29,316 nt of DNA from JARIHC01 sp035692985. GTDB taxonomy: Bacteria; Patescibacteriota; Saccharimonadia; Saccharimonadales; UBA4665. Shown one piece after another: positions 22,478-29,316 of this stretch (the stretch's first letter is position 1; each line of letters starts with the position of its first letter). The notes under the pieces are model-generated. The model did not search any database and was not told the origin of the DNA. It saw nothing but the letters and a program-made list of their open reading frames with translations. The translations under genes were made by a program, and so were the position numbers. The DNA lies in the NCBI GenBank assembly GCA_035692985.1, contig DASSHG010000010.1:1-29316 (forward strand), read 5' to 3'.

Positions 22478-23665
22478 TTACGGGCGGTAGCGAAAGACTG
22501 TCTTGGTGACCGTGTTATGAGGCCAGGCTATAAAATAAGCCCGCAGGTTGTAAGTGCAGGCCAGCACCACGGCTACTGCAACCAACCCTAGTCCTAGGCT
22601 GCGGGCCAGCGGATTGGCCGGAAACACCTGCAGCCACTGCTGCAACAAGTAAGTTATCCCTGTTGCGGCGACAATATAGAGCAGCGGCACCAGCAAGCTG
22701 AGGCTAACCGGCCCGCCTAGGGCTATCAGTACGGCGCCAACCAAAAACAGGCTCGCCAGCAACCGGCTGCGGGAGGCCCGCCGGTGTTGGACATAAAAAT
22801 ATAGGCCAATTAAACACATCGCTAACGTGAAAATATCCAGGATCGGCGCCCTGCCGAGCCACAGTTGCGGATATTGCGGGCCTCTTATAAAGAGATGCAC
22901 AAAAACTCCGATGAAGTGTTTTAGCAGAGTTAGCGGACCAGCTAGGTGGGACGGCAGGCCAAGCCATAGCCGCAGAGCACCGGTATGCCGTAAATTATTA
23001 ACCAGTAGCGGCAGCCAGATAATACCTGCCAACAGATACAGGCATCGCTGCCACCAGCGACTAAAATACCGCCAGCCCTTTACGATTGTCTTGCGCTGGA
23101 AATATATGCTGACGGCGACCAACCACACAAGCCCCGGTATATACAGCAATAATCCCCACAACAAAACATTGCCGTAAACGGCGTAATACCTATTTGGACG
23201 GCGTTGCAGGAGGGCGCCCATAAGCAGCAAAGCCGGCAGAGTCCAGAGATAAAGCACGTCGAAACTGGCCAGCCGGCTAACATGTAATACCCAGGCGCTG
23301 GTAGCGAACAGCAAGCTGGCAATGAGGGCCGTGCGGCGGCCGTGCCAGAGCCAAACTAACCACGCGAAACTGCCTATAGTTAGCGCGCCAAACAAAGTAT
23401 TTGGTAACCGCGTGAGCGTCAATCCATGTCCTGGAAACAGATAGAAAACCACTGAACGCACAACTTTAAGCGGCAGATAAAAAGTGTCGTGATAGATGCC
23501 GTGCCAGCCAACGGCCATTGTCGCTGCGGTGTGTTCGCCGGCCGACAGGCCGCTCACCAATGAGCCCAGACGGTAAAGCATTAGCCAGCCAATTAGGGCC
23601 AGGGCCGCGACGGCCAGCACTATATAGGGCCGATGGGCCGCCAGGTAACTGCGTGTTCGTTTCAT
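22478..23665 (-). CDS. GT39/PMT-like polytopic membrane glycosyltransferase
   Basis: A 395-residue membrane protein with about ten hydrophobic helices, resembling ArnT/PMT enzymes that use polyprenyl-phosphate sugars on the outer face. The conserved segment RLPNTLFGALTIGSFAWLVW, then SLLFATSAWVLHVSRLASFD, is typical. The catalytic first loop usually carries an Asp-Glu pair; here it reads SAGEHTAA (near 41-48), with Glu but no preceding Asp, so activity is uncertain. The polytopic part is shorter than in full-length relatives, and no C-terminal domain is seen. A minus-strand TATAAT (23680 to 23675) lies 9 nt before the ATG, with TAGATA 17 bp further upstream, giving a nearly leaderless mRNA. 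It separates dnaB from ybaB-recR. It may act with the GT2 enzyme at 434. Confidence 0.75.
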   Translation of the reverse strand: MKRTRSYLAAHRPYIVLAVAALALIGWLMLYRLGSLVSGLSAGEHTAATMAVGWHGIYHDTFYLPLKVVRSVVFYLFPGHGLTLTRLPNTLFGALTIGSFAWLVWLWHGRRTALIASLLFATSAWVLHVSRLASFDVLYLWTLPALLLMGALLQRRPNRYYAVYGNVLLWGLLLYIPGLVWLVAVSIYFQRKTIVKGWRYFSRWWQRCLYLLAGIIWLPLLVNNLRHTGALRLWLGLPSHLAGPLTLLKHFIGVFVHLFIRGPQYPQLWLGRAPILDIFTLAMCLIGLYFYVQHRRASRSRLLASLFLVGAVLIALGGPVSLSLLVPLLYIVAATGITYLLQQWLQVFPANPLARSLGLGLVAVAVVLACTYNLRAYFIAWPHNTVTKTVFRYRP

Positions 23666-23674
23666 TAAGATTTA

Positions 23675-23703
23675 ATTATACCTTGTTGGCGGCTGGCTAT
23701 CTA
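23675..23703 (-). promoter_or_regulatory. Nearly leaderless promoter of the GT39-like gene
   Basis: TAGATA (23703 to 23698), 17 bp, TATAAT (23680 to 23675) on the minus strand. The ATG at 23665 begins 9 nt after the hexamer, so the leader is about 2-3 nt. It would also drive ybaB, recR and the genes beyond. The first base overlaps the stop-codon region of dnaB. Confidence 0.5.
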
Positions 23704-25059
23704 TTGGAAAGGGTCATGATGTTTAGTATCGACCGGCCGGAAACGCTGTCTTTCGTTGTCGAAATACAATTCCAGGTTGCCAGTTGGGCCATTGCGATGT
23801 TTTTTGATGAAAATATCAGTCAGTTTTTTGCGATCAGTGTCCGGATTATAAAATTCTTCGCGGTAAATAAAAGCTACAACGTCGGCGTCCTGCTCAATAG
23901 AGCCGGATTCGCGCAGGTCGGCCAGCTGCGGGATCTGCGGACTGCGGTTTTCTACCGAGCGGCTGAGCTGGCTCAGTGCCAGCACCGGCACATTCAATTC
24001 GCGGGCGATGCCTTTCAAGCCGCGCGAAATCTCCGAAACTTCCTGCACGCGGTTAAAATCATTGCCAAAACGGTGTCCGCCGCTCATAAGCTGTAAATAA
24101 TCAACGATAATCAGGCCCAGCGGCCGCTGGTGGGCTTCACGGCGGGCTTTGGTGCGCATATCGCTGACTGTGATGCCCGGCGTGTCATCAATGTAAATCT
24201 GGGCCTCACTTAAAGTTCCCATGGCCTGGCCGATCTTTTCAAAATCGGCGTCTGTCAGGTTGCCAGTGCGCAGTGCCCAGGCGTCAACGCCCGATTCCAT
24301 GGAGAGCAAGCGGTCGACCAACTGCTCTTTGCTCATTTCCAGGCTGAACAACAGTACCGGCTGGCCGGCCTGTACGGCCACGTTATGGGCGAAATTGAGT
24401 GCCAGCGCGGTCTTCCCCATCGATGGCCGGGCGGCTAAAATTACCAGGTCGGAGCGCTGGAACCCGGCTAGCTTGTCATCAACATCTTTAAAGCCGGTCG
24501 GGATACCACGGATTTTAGCTTTATCTTTGTGCAGATCATCCAGCCGGTCAAAGCTTTCGGCCAGGATAGCTTCCAGGCTGATAACATTTTGCTGGACATG
24601 GGTTTGACTGACCTCAAACAGACGTGTTTCGGCCTCTTCTATCAGCTCTCGCAACTGTTTGGACTCATCCTGTCCGAGGTTAATAATGTCCTTAGAGGCG
24701 GCAATCAACCGGCGGCGCAAGGATTTTTGGGCTACAATGTCGGCATATTGCTCAACATGCGTGGCGGTGGGAACAAAGTTGGTCAACTCCGTAAGATAAG
24801 AGGCGCCGCCAACGCTTTCCAGGTGGCCGTTGCCCCGCAGCTTGTCACTGAGCGTTAAGACGTCTATGGCCTGATGCTGTTCATACAATTGCTGGATGGC
24901 CTCATAAATATAGCGGTGGCGCGGCTCAAAAAAGTCGTCGGCATTTATCTGGTCGGCAATCTTGACGATAGCGTCACTATCGATCAGCAGCGCGCCGAGC
25001 AAACTGGCTTCGGCTTCGCTGTTTTGGGGCTGCTGGTTGTTGACAGTAGTGGGTTCCAT
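23701..25059 (-). CDS. dnaB: Replicative DNA helicase
   Basis: DnaB is the hexameric helicase at the replication fork. The 452-residue protein has the N-terminal helical domain (about 6-105, opening with NSEAEASLLGALLIDSDA), a linker, and the RecA-type motor. Walker A is ARPSMGKTALALN (around 203-215), Walker B is GLIIVDYLQLMSG, and the arginine-finger region ALSQLSRSVENR and the ADLRESGSIEQDAD motif are intact. No intein is present. The gene lies 17 bp downstream of dnaX on the same strand without a clear Shine-Dalgarno site, so it is probably expressed from the dnaX promoter. Confidence 0.97.
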   Translation of the reverse strand: MEPTTVNNQQPQNSEAEASLLGALLIDSDAIVKIADQINADDFFEPRHRYIYEAIQQLYEQHQAIDVLTLSDKLRGNGHLESVGGASYLTELTNFVPTATHVEQYADIVAQKSLRRRLIAASKDIINLGQDESKQLRELIEEAETRLFEVSQTHVQQNVISLEAILAESFDRLDDLHKDKAKIRGIPTGFKDVDDKLAGFQRSDLVILAARPSMGKTALALNFAHNVAVQAGQPVLLFSLEMSKEQLVDRLLSMESGVDAWALRTGNLTDADFEKIGQAMGTLSEAQIYIDDTPGITVSDMRTKARREAHQRPLGLIIVDYLQLMSGGHRFGNDFNRVQEVSEISRGLKGIARELNVPVLALSQLSRSVENRSPQIPQLADLRESGSIEQDADVVAFIYREEFYNPDTDRKKLTDIFIKKHRNGPTGNLELYFDNERQRFRPVDTKHHDPFQ

Positions 25060-25076
25060 GAAATACTCGCTGGTAC

Positions 25077-26504
25077 TTAAGATTCTAACAGTTCGCCGCC
25101 GCCGAAGATATTGCTTATGGCTGATATTGCCGCCGGTTTTTTGGCGGCAGGCTTATCGCTTGGCGTTGCCTCGGCAGAGCTGTCAACGACACAATCTATA
25201 TTAATAGTTTGGCCTGTTAAATCTGTAATGGTATCAAGCAGTAGTTGGCGGTTATTGGCTTCATTGAAGCGTTTTTGATGGAAAGCGAAAGCGAAAGTCA
25301 GCCGCAAACTACCTTCTACCAGACGCGGTTGAGCCATGCGGGCGACGCCATACAAGGTGTTGTGTTTCTGCTTAAGAGCAGTCAGTACTTGGGGCCACAG
25401 GTCTTCGTTAAGTGGTAAATTGCTCTTGGATTTAATGGCGGTTTCGTTTTTTTTAGCTTTAGGAGTGGGTTTTGGTTCGGTTTTAGCGGCTGGTTCTTCT
25501 TCCAGCTTTTTAGAGCCAGGCTGGGGAGCTGGCGGGGGCGCTTCTGCCGGCAGGCCGGATAGTAGGATTATCTCCAACAGACTGGCCGGCTCGGGTGATG
25601 AGGGTACATTAATAAGCCGGCTGAGCAGAGCCAGGGCTGGTTGCCGTTCCAGCTTCAGGTCTCCCGCTGCCAGCTGGGAACGCAGGGTTTGGCCTAGCTG
25701 CTTGGCGATAGCGGCCGGTGGATAACCCTGGTCATAAAGCTGGCCAAGGGCTTGCATTAACATTGATGCCTGGCTGCCGGAGGCCAGCGACTCCAACAGC
25801 TGGTCAATCGCTTCCGCTGGCGGTAGCCCCAGCTGACGTTGAACGTCAGCCAGTTCAACGGCTGATCCCTGGCCGCTAACTTGGTCCAGCATGCTGATAC
25901 TATCGCGAAAACTGCCCTCACCATGCTCAGCCAATAGCTCCAGCGCCTCAGGAGAGATATTGATTTTTTCCTGCTTAGCAATATCTGCCAGATGATCCGC
26001 CACAGCATCTTTATCAACGGGCTTAAAACTATACCGCTGGGTGCGGCTGATAATGGTTTCCGGCAGTTTGTGCGCGTCAGTGGTAGCCAAGATGAATACG
26101 GCATGCTCCGGCGGCTCCTCCAGCGTTTTGAGCAGCGCGTTAAAAGCCTCGCGCGTCAGCATATGCACTTCGTCGATGATATATACCTTATATTTAGCCT
26201 GCGCCGGCGCTACATAAACCTTCTCGCGCAGTTCGCGGATCTCATCAATCCTGCGGTTACTGGCGGCATCAATCTCGATGATGTCGATGTGCACAGAATC
26301 ATCATCGTACGGCAAACCGTTAATCTCATGGGCCAGAATTCGGGCAATTGAGGTCTTGCCGACGCCGCGCGGACCGGTCAGTAAGTAGGCATGGCTAATC
26401 CGCCCCTGTTTTAGCGCTTGCGAAAGGGTTTTTGTGATATGTTCCTGCCCGACAACCTCATTTAAAGCTTTCGGACGGTGTTTCCTGTATAAAGCCTGCC
26501 CCAT
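25077..26504 (-). CDS. dnaX: DNA polymerase III clamp-loader subunit gamma/tau, zinc module missing
   Basis: DnaX is the ATPase of the sliding-clamp loader. Its 475 residues show an AAA+ domain (about 1-240) with Walker A GPRGVGKTS (44-52), Walker B YIIDEVHML and the sensor/arginine-finger region IISRTQRY; the usual SRC reads SRT, but the arginine is kept. The Cys4 zinc-binding insertion that normally follows helix 2 is replaced by a short acidic loop (about 60-74, NGLPYDDD) leading directly to IIEIDAASN (75-83). A collar domain, a Pro/Lys-rich linker (about 320-355) and a C-terminal domain follow. The length is nearer gamma than E. coli tau. A minus-strand TATAAT (26518 to 26513) ends 8 nt before the ATG, so the mRNA is predicted to be leaderless. 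Confidence 0.96.
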   Translation of the reverse strand: MGQALYRKHRPKALNEVVGQEHITKTLSQALKQGRISHAYLLTGPRGVGKTSIARILAHEINGLPYDDDSVHIDIIEIDAASNRRIDEIRELREKVYVAPAQAKYKVYIIDEVHMLTREAFNALLKTLEEPPEHAVFILATTDAHKLPETIISRTQRYSFKPVDKDAVADHLADIAKQEKINISPEALELLAEHGEGSFRDSISMLDQVSGQGSAVELADVQRQLGLPPAEAIDQLLESLASGSQASMLMQALGQLYDQGYPPAAIAKQLGQTLRSQLAAGDLKLERQPALALLSRLINVPSSPEPASLLEIILLSGLPAEAPPPAPQPGSKKLEEEPAAKTEPKPTPKAKKNETAIKSKSNLPLNEDLWPQVLTALKQKHNTLYGVARMAQPRLVEGSLRLTFAFAFHQKRFNEANNRQLLLDTITDLTGQTINIDCVVDSSAEATPSDKPAAKKPAAISAISNIFGGGELLES

Positions 26505-26512
26505 TTGTTTAT

Positions 26513-26518
26513 ATTATA
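26513..26518 (-). promoter_or_regulatory. Leaderless -10 element of dnaX
   Basis: Minus-strand TATAAT (26518 to 26513) ends 8 nt before the dnaX ATG at 26504. No -35 or ribosome site is evident. It would drive dnaX and dnaB. Confidence 0.5.
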
Positions 26519-26568
26519 CTCGCCACAGGCCGGTTTTGCTGTTGTACTAATAAAACGCTATACGAAAC

Positions 26569-27078
26569 CTAGAGCGCTGCTTCTAGGGCAGCCCATTCGG
26601 CGTTTTTGTCGTCTTCGGGAATGTTAACGCTCACCTGGTCACCCGGCTTGGCTTTGAAATACGTTACGCTGGCTAGCAATACACGCAGTTTCTTCTTTCC
26701 AACCTCTACGAAATAATGGCCATTTTCCAGCAATAAGGCACCCACGACCTGCTTGCGCGGCACTGGGCCAATTTGCTTGTAGAGAAAGGCGCCGTCTTCG
26801 GCAATTGTCAGTTTAAGGATGTCACCCTGGACGAGTTTAGATTTACTGGCGTAATTAGCTGGAACGGGATAGGTTTTGCCATCTGAGCCGACCATGTTCT
26901 GGCCGTCAAAAACACCTTCAATAACCTTGCCCAGCGTTTCTTCACGGGCAATCGGAGCGACTTTCTCGTCGTCGCCAACCAAGCTAATCAATAGCTCCGT
27001 AGCGGCAGCCAAATTCGTCTCAGCCTCTTGGATGAGGGTACGTAGTCGTTTAACCTGTTTGTCTGGTACGTCTGGCAT
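26569..27078 (-). CDS. Conserved hypothetical protein with N-terminal helix and beta-rich domain
   Basis: A 169-residue soluble protein. An N-terminal helical segment (about 4-34, likely coiled coil) is followed by a beta-rich domain (about 45-160) with the striking motif EGVFDGQNMVGSDGKTYPV and then PANYASKSKLVQGDILKLTI. From memory, similar sequences recur in CPR genomes next to housekeeping genes, but no function is established and I cannot verify this here. The domain has no catalytic signature, cysteine or membrane helix. A promoter on the minus strand (TTGACA at 27155 to 27150, with weak TTTAAG 16 bp on) and a TATAAA near 27106 lie upstream; an 8-bp palindrome, AACATGTT, lies between the -35 and -10. 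The gene sits between the winged-helix regulator and dnaX. Confidence 0.8.
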   Translation of the reverse strand: MPDVPDKQVKRLRTLIQEAETNLAAATELLISLVGDDEKVAPIAREETLGKVIEGVFDGQNMVGSDGKTYPVPANYASKSKLVQGDILKLTIAEDGAFLYKQIGPVPRKQVVGALLLENGHYFVEVGKKKLRVLLASVTYFKAKPGDQVSVNIPEDDKNAEWAALEAAL

Positions 27079-27127
27079 ATTGGTATCTGTCTCTCTTATG
27101 AAGTGTTTATATCTAGGTACACTTTCC

Positions 27128-27155
27128 TCTTAAACCTAACATGTTTAGAGTGTCA
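27128..27155 (-). promoter_or_regulatory. Possible promoter with palindrome upstream of the 169-aa gene
   Basis: A perfect TTGACA (minus strand, about 27155 to 27150) is followed by the palindrome AACATGTT within the spacer and a weak TTTAAG -10. The palindrome may be an operator, possibly for the winged-helix protein encoded next to it; that link is speculation. A single TGTGGATAA nonamer (DnaA-box match) lies slightly further upstream at 27177-27185. Confidence 0.3.
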
Positions 27156-27196
27156 AGTCAAAAATCTGCTGGGAGTTGTGGATAAACGCCGTTAAT

Positions 27197-27904
27197 TCAC
27201 GTTATTGAGCTGACGGCATAATATCCTACATTTCGTTGTTGTCGGATAGCGCCAAACCACGGACTGCCAAGTTCCGCTCCAAGCTGTCGTCGCAACGCAT
27301 GAACGTGTACACGTGCGCTGGCACATACATATTTATCTGAGGAACCCCAAATAGAAACTAGGAAGTCATCATGTTTTACAGGCATATCAGGCTGGCTTGC
27401 CAATAGGGCAAGGATCTTGAACTGGGTCTTTGACAGCTCAAGCAGCTCGCCATCTCTCACGGCCGTAAACGTTTCGGGTTGGACGGCTATTCTTTGGTCC
27501 GCAATAAATAAAGTACGGTGCTCATCCTCATGTAGGGGGCTGCGTTCGTCCGCCAGTGAACTAACCGCGCAATACCCTACTCTGTTTCTAGTTACAATTG
27601 CACCGGATTTTGGATGGCCCAACTCTTCGCCAAGTCGATCTCTCAGGCGGTGAATGTGTACACGCGCAGCTACGAGGGTACGATCTGATGCATAGCCCCA
27701 AATTTCCCGTCCTAAATCAGCATGTTGCATCGGTATGTCTGGCTGCCGAGCAAGAGCAGTGGTTATATCTATCTCCATAGGTGGAGCATTTAGTTCAGCC
27801 CCGTCAGCAACAATTATCTCAGGGTAAATCACTACCCTGCCATCAGCTATCCTATAAGGATTGCCAGGTGGCATAAGTTTACTCTTGGGATGAACCTCAG
27901 TCAT
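27197..27904 (-). CDS. Tandem winged-helix (OmpR/PhoB C-terminal type) protein without receiver
   Basis: Two DNA-binding domains of the Trans_reg_C type follow one another in 235 residues: domain 1 at about 20-117 and domain 2 at about 131-234. The two recognition-helix/wing blocks, 80-117 and 197-234, are identical at 23 of 38 positions by eye (shared ARVH, LGxEL, GAI, VGY, AVSS). No receiver, sensor or membrane part is present. The second domain is the more typical (LSKTQFKILALLASQP), the first has a changed entry to the fold. A protein with two DNA-binding domains could bind direct repeats as a monomer. It lies between rplL and the 169-aa gene, 55 bp after rplL, with GGAG about 11 nt before the ATG. 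Its targets are unknown. Confidence 0.85.
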   Translation of the reverse strand: MTEVHPKSKLMPPGNPYRIADGRVVIYPEIIVADGAELNAPPMEIDITTALARQPDIPMQHADLGREIWGYASDRTLVAARVHIHRLRDRLGEELGHPKSGAIVTRNRVGYCAVSSLADERSPLHEDEHRTLFIADQRIAVQPETFTAVRDGELLELSKTQFKILALLASQPDMPVKHDDFLVSIWGSSDKYVCASARVHVHALRRQLGAELGSPWFGAIRQQRNVGYYAVSSIT

Positions 27905-27959
27905 GTATAGTGCTGCTCCAATGTCAGGCTATGAGCAAGACTATACAATATTTGGTAGC

Positions 27960-28340
27960 TTACGCCAACTCTACGGTGGCGCCGGCAGCTTCTAGGTCAG
28001 CCTTGGCTTTTTCAGCCTCTTCTTTCTTGGCCTTCTCTAGGACCGGTTTTGGCGCGCCATCAACGATAGCCTTGGCTTCGCCAAGACCGAGGCCGGTAAT
28101 GTCTTTAACGGCCTTGATGACGGCCACTTTCTGGGCGCCGGCATCTTTGAGTACTACGTCGTATTCACTTTTTTCTTCGGCGGCGGCACCTTCATCGCCA
28201 CCCGCCGGAGCGGCAGCAACTACGGCTGCGGCAGCAGCCGGCTCGATACCATACTCATCCTTTAGAATAGTACCTAATTCATTAACTTCCAGGACGGTCA
28301 GTCCGGTCAATTCTTTCGCGATCTTCTTTAAATCTGCCAT
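27960..28340 (-). CDS. rplL: 50S ribosomal protein L7/L12
   Basis: L7/L12 forms the flexible stalk that recruits translation factors. The 126-residue protein has the N-terminal dimerisation helices (about 1-32), an Ala/Gly-rich hinge (about 34-55) and the factor-binding C-terminal domain with KVAVIKAVKDITGLGLGEAK and GAPKPVLE. An AAGGAG ribosome site lies before the ATG. It follows rplJ after 18 bp, as in nearly all bacteria, and is presumably translated several-fold more than L10. Confidence 0.97.
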   Translation of the reverse strand: MADLKKIAKELTGLTVLEVNELGTILKDEYGIEPAAAAAVVAAAPAGGDEGAAAEEKSEYDVVLKDAGAQKVAVIKAVKDITGLGLGEAKAIVDGAPKPVLEKAKKEEAEKAKADLEAAGATVELA

Positions 28341-28358
28341 ATTTACTCCTTAAATTAC

Positions 28359-28883
28359 TTAATTTGCGGCTTTGGATTCTAAGCCCTTTAGCAAGCCGTG
28401 CAGATCACCGTTCAAACCGCTAATGACACCATGTATAGGTGCGTTCAGGGTATTAATGAGGCCGGCGATCATCTGGTCCTTCCCAGGCAATACTGCCAGG
28501 GCTTTGACTTCGTCAGCACTGATGAACTGCCCCTCGGCCGTAATAGCACCAACGAATGCCAGGCTCGGATTCTTTTTAGCAAAGCTGTGTAGGCTTTGCG
28601 CCGGAGCCACCTCGTCTTCGCTATTGAAGGCATAGAGCAGCATCCCCTCTAGGGCGTCAGTGTCAATATCCTTGAGGTCGTCGACGCTTTTTAGGGCTTG
28701 GACAACCAAACGGTTCTTGACCACCTTGACCTTGGTGCCATTTTCGCGGGCGTCGCGGCGCAGCTGCTGCATGGCTTTGACGCCGGTACCTTGGTACTTG
28801 GCGACAACAGTCATTTTTGAATTTTGCAGCAGATCGGCGACTTCCTGTACGATCTCTTGCTTCTTGTCTTTGGTCAGAGCCAT
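28359..28883 (-). CDS. rplJ: 50S ribosomal protein L10
   Basis: L10 anchors the L7/L12 dimers to 23S rRNA and represses its own operon by binding the leader mRNA. The 174-residue protein shows the standard start (ALTKDKKQEIVQEVADLLQN), the conserved RRDARENGTKVKVVKNRL stretch and a C-terminal helix for L12 (about 145-174, GLLKGLESKAAN). GGAG precedes the ATG at the right spacing. It is the first gene of the rplJ-rplL operon, driven by the promoter at 29025-29053 and regulated through the leader at 28942-29016. Confidence 0.97.
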   Translation of the reverse strand: MALTKDKKQEIVQEVADLLQNSKMTVVAKYQGTGVKAMQQLRRDARENGTKVKVVKNRLVVQALKSVDDLKDIDTDALEGMLLYAFNSEDEVAPAQSLHSFAKKNPSLAFVGAITAEGQFISADEVKALAVLPGKDQMIAGLINTLNAPIHGVISGLNGDLHGLLKGLESKAAN

Positions 28884-28941
28884 AAATTATCTCCAACTTA
28901 TCTGTTATTTGGCGTAGAGTATCGACCATAGCCCCTAGCCG

Positions 28942-29016
28942 GTTGCCATACAAAAAGAGAATTTGTACCTAGGCGACATTATCAAGCCGGTTAAGGCCGT
29001 CGCTGTCTTTGGCAAC
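28942..29016 (-). ncRNA. Ribosomal protein L10 leader (rplJ-rplL autoregulation)
   Basis: The minus-strand leader contains the L10 binding element: AGACAGCGACGGCC (near 29008), then CTTAACCGGCTTGATAAT, then GTCGCCTAGGT. GCGAC pairs with GTCGC and the AGACAG/TAGG flank makes the kink-turn seen in bacterial L10 leaders. GTTGCC (29016-29011) pairs with GGCAAC (28947-28942) to close the element. L10-L12 binding here is known to repress the operon. No terminator is evident before rplJ, so control is probably at translation. The exact boundaries are approximate. Confidence 0.8.
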
Positions 29017-29024
29017 GTAACCAT

Positions 29025-29053
29025 ATTTTATCAGAGGTCGGCTCCGGGGTCAA
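29025..29053 (-). promoter_or_regulatory. Strong rplJ-rplL promoter
   Basis: Minus-strand TTGACC (29053 to 29048), 17 bp, TAAAAT (29030 to 29025), with TG just before the -10 (extended -10). The predicted start is near 29018, leaving a leader of about 135 nt. The -35 overlaps the stop codon (TGA, 29052 to 29050) of the upstream ThyX-like gene. Confidence 0.85.
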
Positions 29054-29316
29054 GATTTACTAGGTTTTTTGTCGAATTTAGCTAGCTTGAATTGAGTATA
29101 ACGTTCAGCGGCTAAGCGGGTTAGTTCAGGGTCTTCGTCTGAGTTGATAAATTTCATGGACTCAGCTAGAGTCGGATGGACTTCGGCGATTTTTTCATGC
29201 ATCTGCATGGCTAGTTTGCGGTAACCAGGGTGGCCTTGCGGGCTGGTCCGTAATTCCTGCAGTTGGAAAGCTTCGCGAGCGTTGTAGGTCACCTTCCAGC
29301 GCATTTTGTGCCCCAA
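29050..29316 (-). CDS. ThyX-like flavin-dependent thymidylate synthase family protein (3' part)
   Basis: Only the last 88 codons lie in the window; the 5' end is beyond the right edge. The fragment begins with LGHKMRWKVTYNAREAFQL, then ELRTSPQGHPGYRKLA, which matches the C-terminal NxR...LR...GH...R pattern of ThyX, where these residues bind dUMP and FAD. The apparent start at the edge (TTG) is the codon for Leu in the conserved sequence and not a true start. ThyX makes dTMP using folate and FAD. CPR genomes also carry divergent ThyX-like proteins of unproven activity, and the signature RHRxxSxNE motif is outside the window, so function cannot be confirmed. It lies immediately before rplJ. 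Confidence 0.75.
   Translation of the reverse strand: MGHKMRWKVTYNAREAFQLQELRTSPQGHPGYRKLAMQMHEKIAEVHPTLAESMKFINSDEDPELTRLAAERYTQFKLAKFDKKPSKS

Noticed and set aside
22827..24096. Long plus-strand frames opposite the GT39-like gene and dnaB
   Set aside because: They are antisense to well-supported genes and have compositions typical of shadow frames.
27177..27185. Single DnaA-box match TGTGGATAA
   Set aside because: A lone 9-mer is not enough for a feature of its own; noted with the cluster at 8667-8717.

Overview
The window looks like a stretch of a Patescibacteria (CPR) chromosome, most likely Candidatus Saccharibacteria (TM7). The evidence is indirect: compact housekeeping genes with 1-8 bp overlaps, roughly half G+C, UGA read as stop, a short DnaX without its zinc module, a RecR without its zinc cysteines, an LCP-type wall ligase, PimA-like glycosyltransferases, and many membrane proteins of unknown role. 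No rRNA, insertion sequence, prophage, integrase or CRISPR array was seen. The lineage call is an inference from gene content, not a database result.

Layout. 1-414 holds an unknown helical protein cut at the window edge. 434-3079 is a divergent pair for the cell envelope: a GT2 glycosyltransferase (-) and an LCP protein (+). A Crp/Fnr-type regulator follows (+). It converges on a minus-strand signalling cluster (3810-6740): a multi-pass membrane protein, a 95-aa protein, a soluble PAS histidine kinase and a receiver-only response regulator. Divergent from it is a flippase-like membrane protein (6836-7798). Next come a small channel-like membrane protein with a possible attenuated leader RNA (7791-8612), an ABC exporter pair (8719-10281), and a 384-aa orphan (10385-11539) closed by a terminator. 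Two minus-strand membrane proteins follow, one DUF7144-like and one AI-2E family, then an unknown protein just downstream of tRNA-Gln(UUG).

14039-18428 (+) is an envelope cluster: alpha/beta hydrolase, two adjacent GT4 glycosyltransferases sharing an identical 35-bp stretch, and a second AI-2E family protein. From 18406 to the right edge everything reads on the minus strand. In transcription order these are a ThyX-like C-terminus (cut by the edge), rplJ-rplL behind a strong promoter and an L10 leader, a tandem winged-helix regulator, a conserved 169-aa protein, dnaX, dnaB, a GT39-like membrane protein, ybaB, recR, a DHH phosphoesterase, a TrpF-like protein and cysS. The last four are tightly overlapped and probably translationally coupled.

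Regulation. Several genes have a TATAAT-like hexamer only 6-10 nt before the start codon and no Shine-Dalgarno sequence, which points to leaderless mRNAs. Operon-internal and ribosomal genes keep good Shine-Dalgarno sites. In two cases this pattern moves the start codon downstream of the longest ORF start. The most interesting leads are the leaderless promoters (two with a shared upstream element), the terminator-ended RNA at 8522-8612, the split sensor cluster, the loss of zinc sites in both RecR and DnaX, and the TrpF homologue outside any tryptophan operon.
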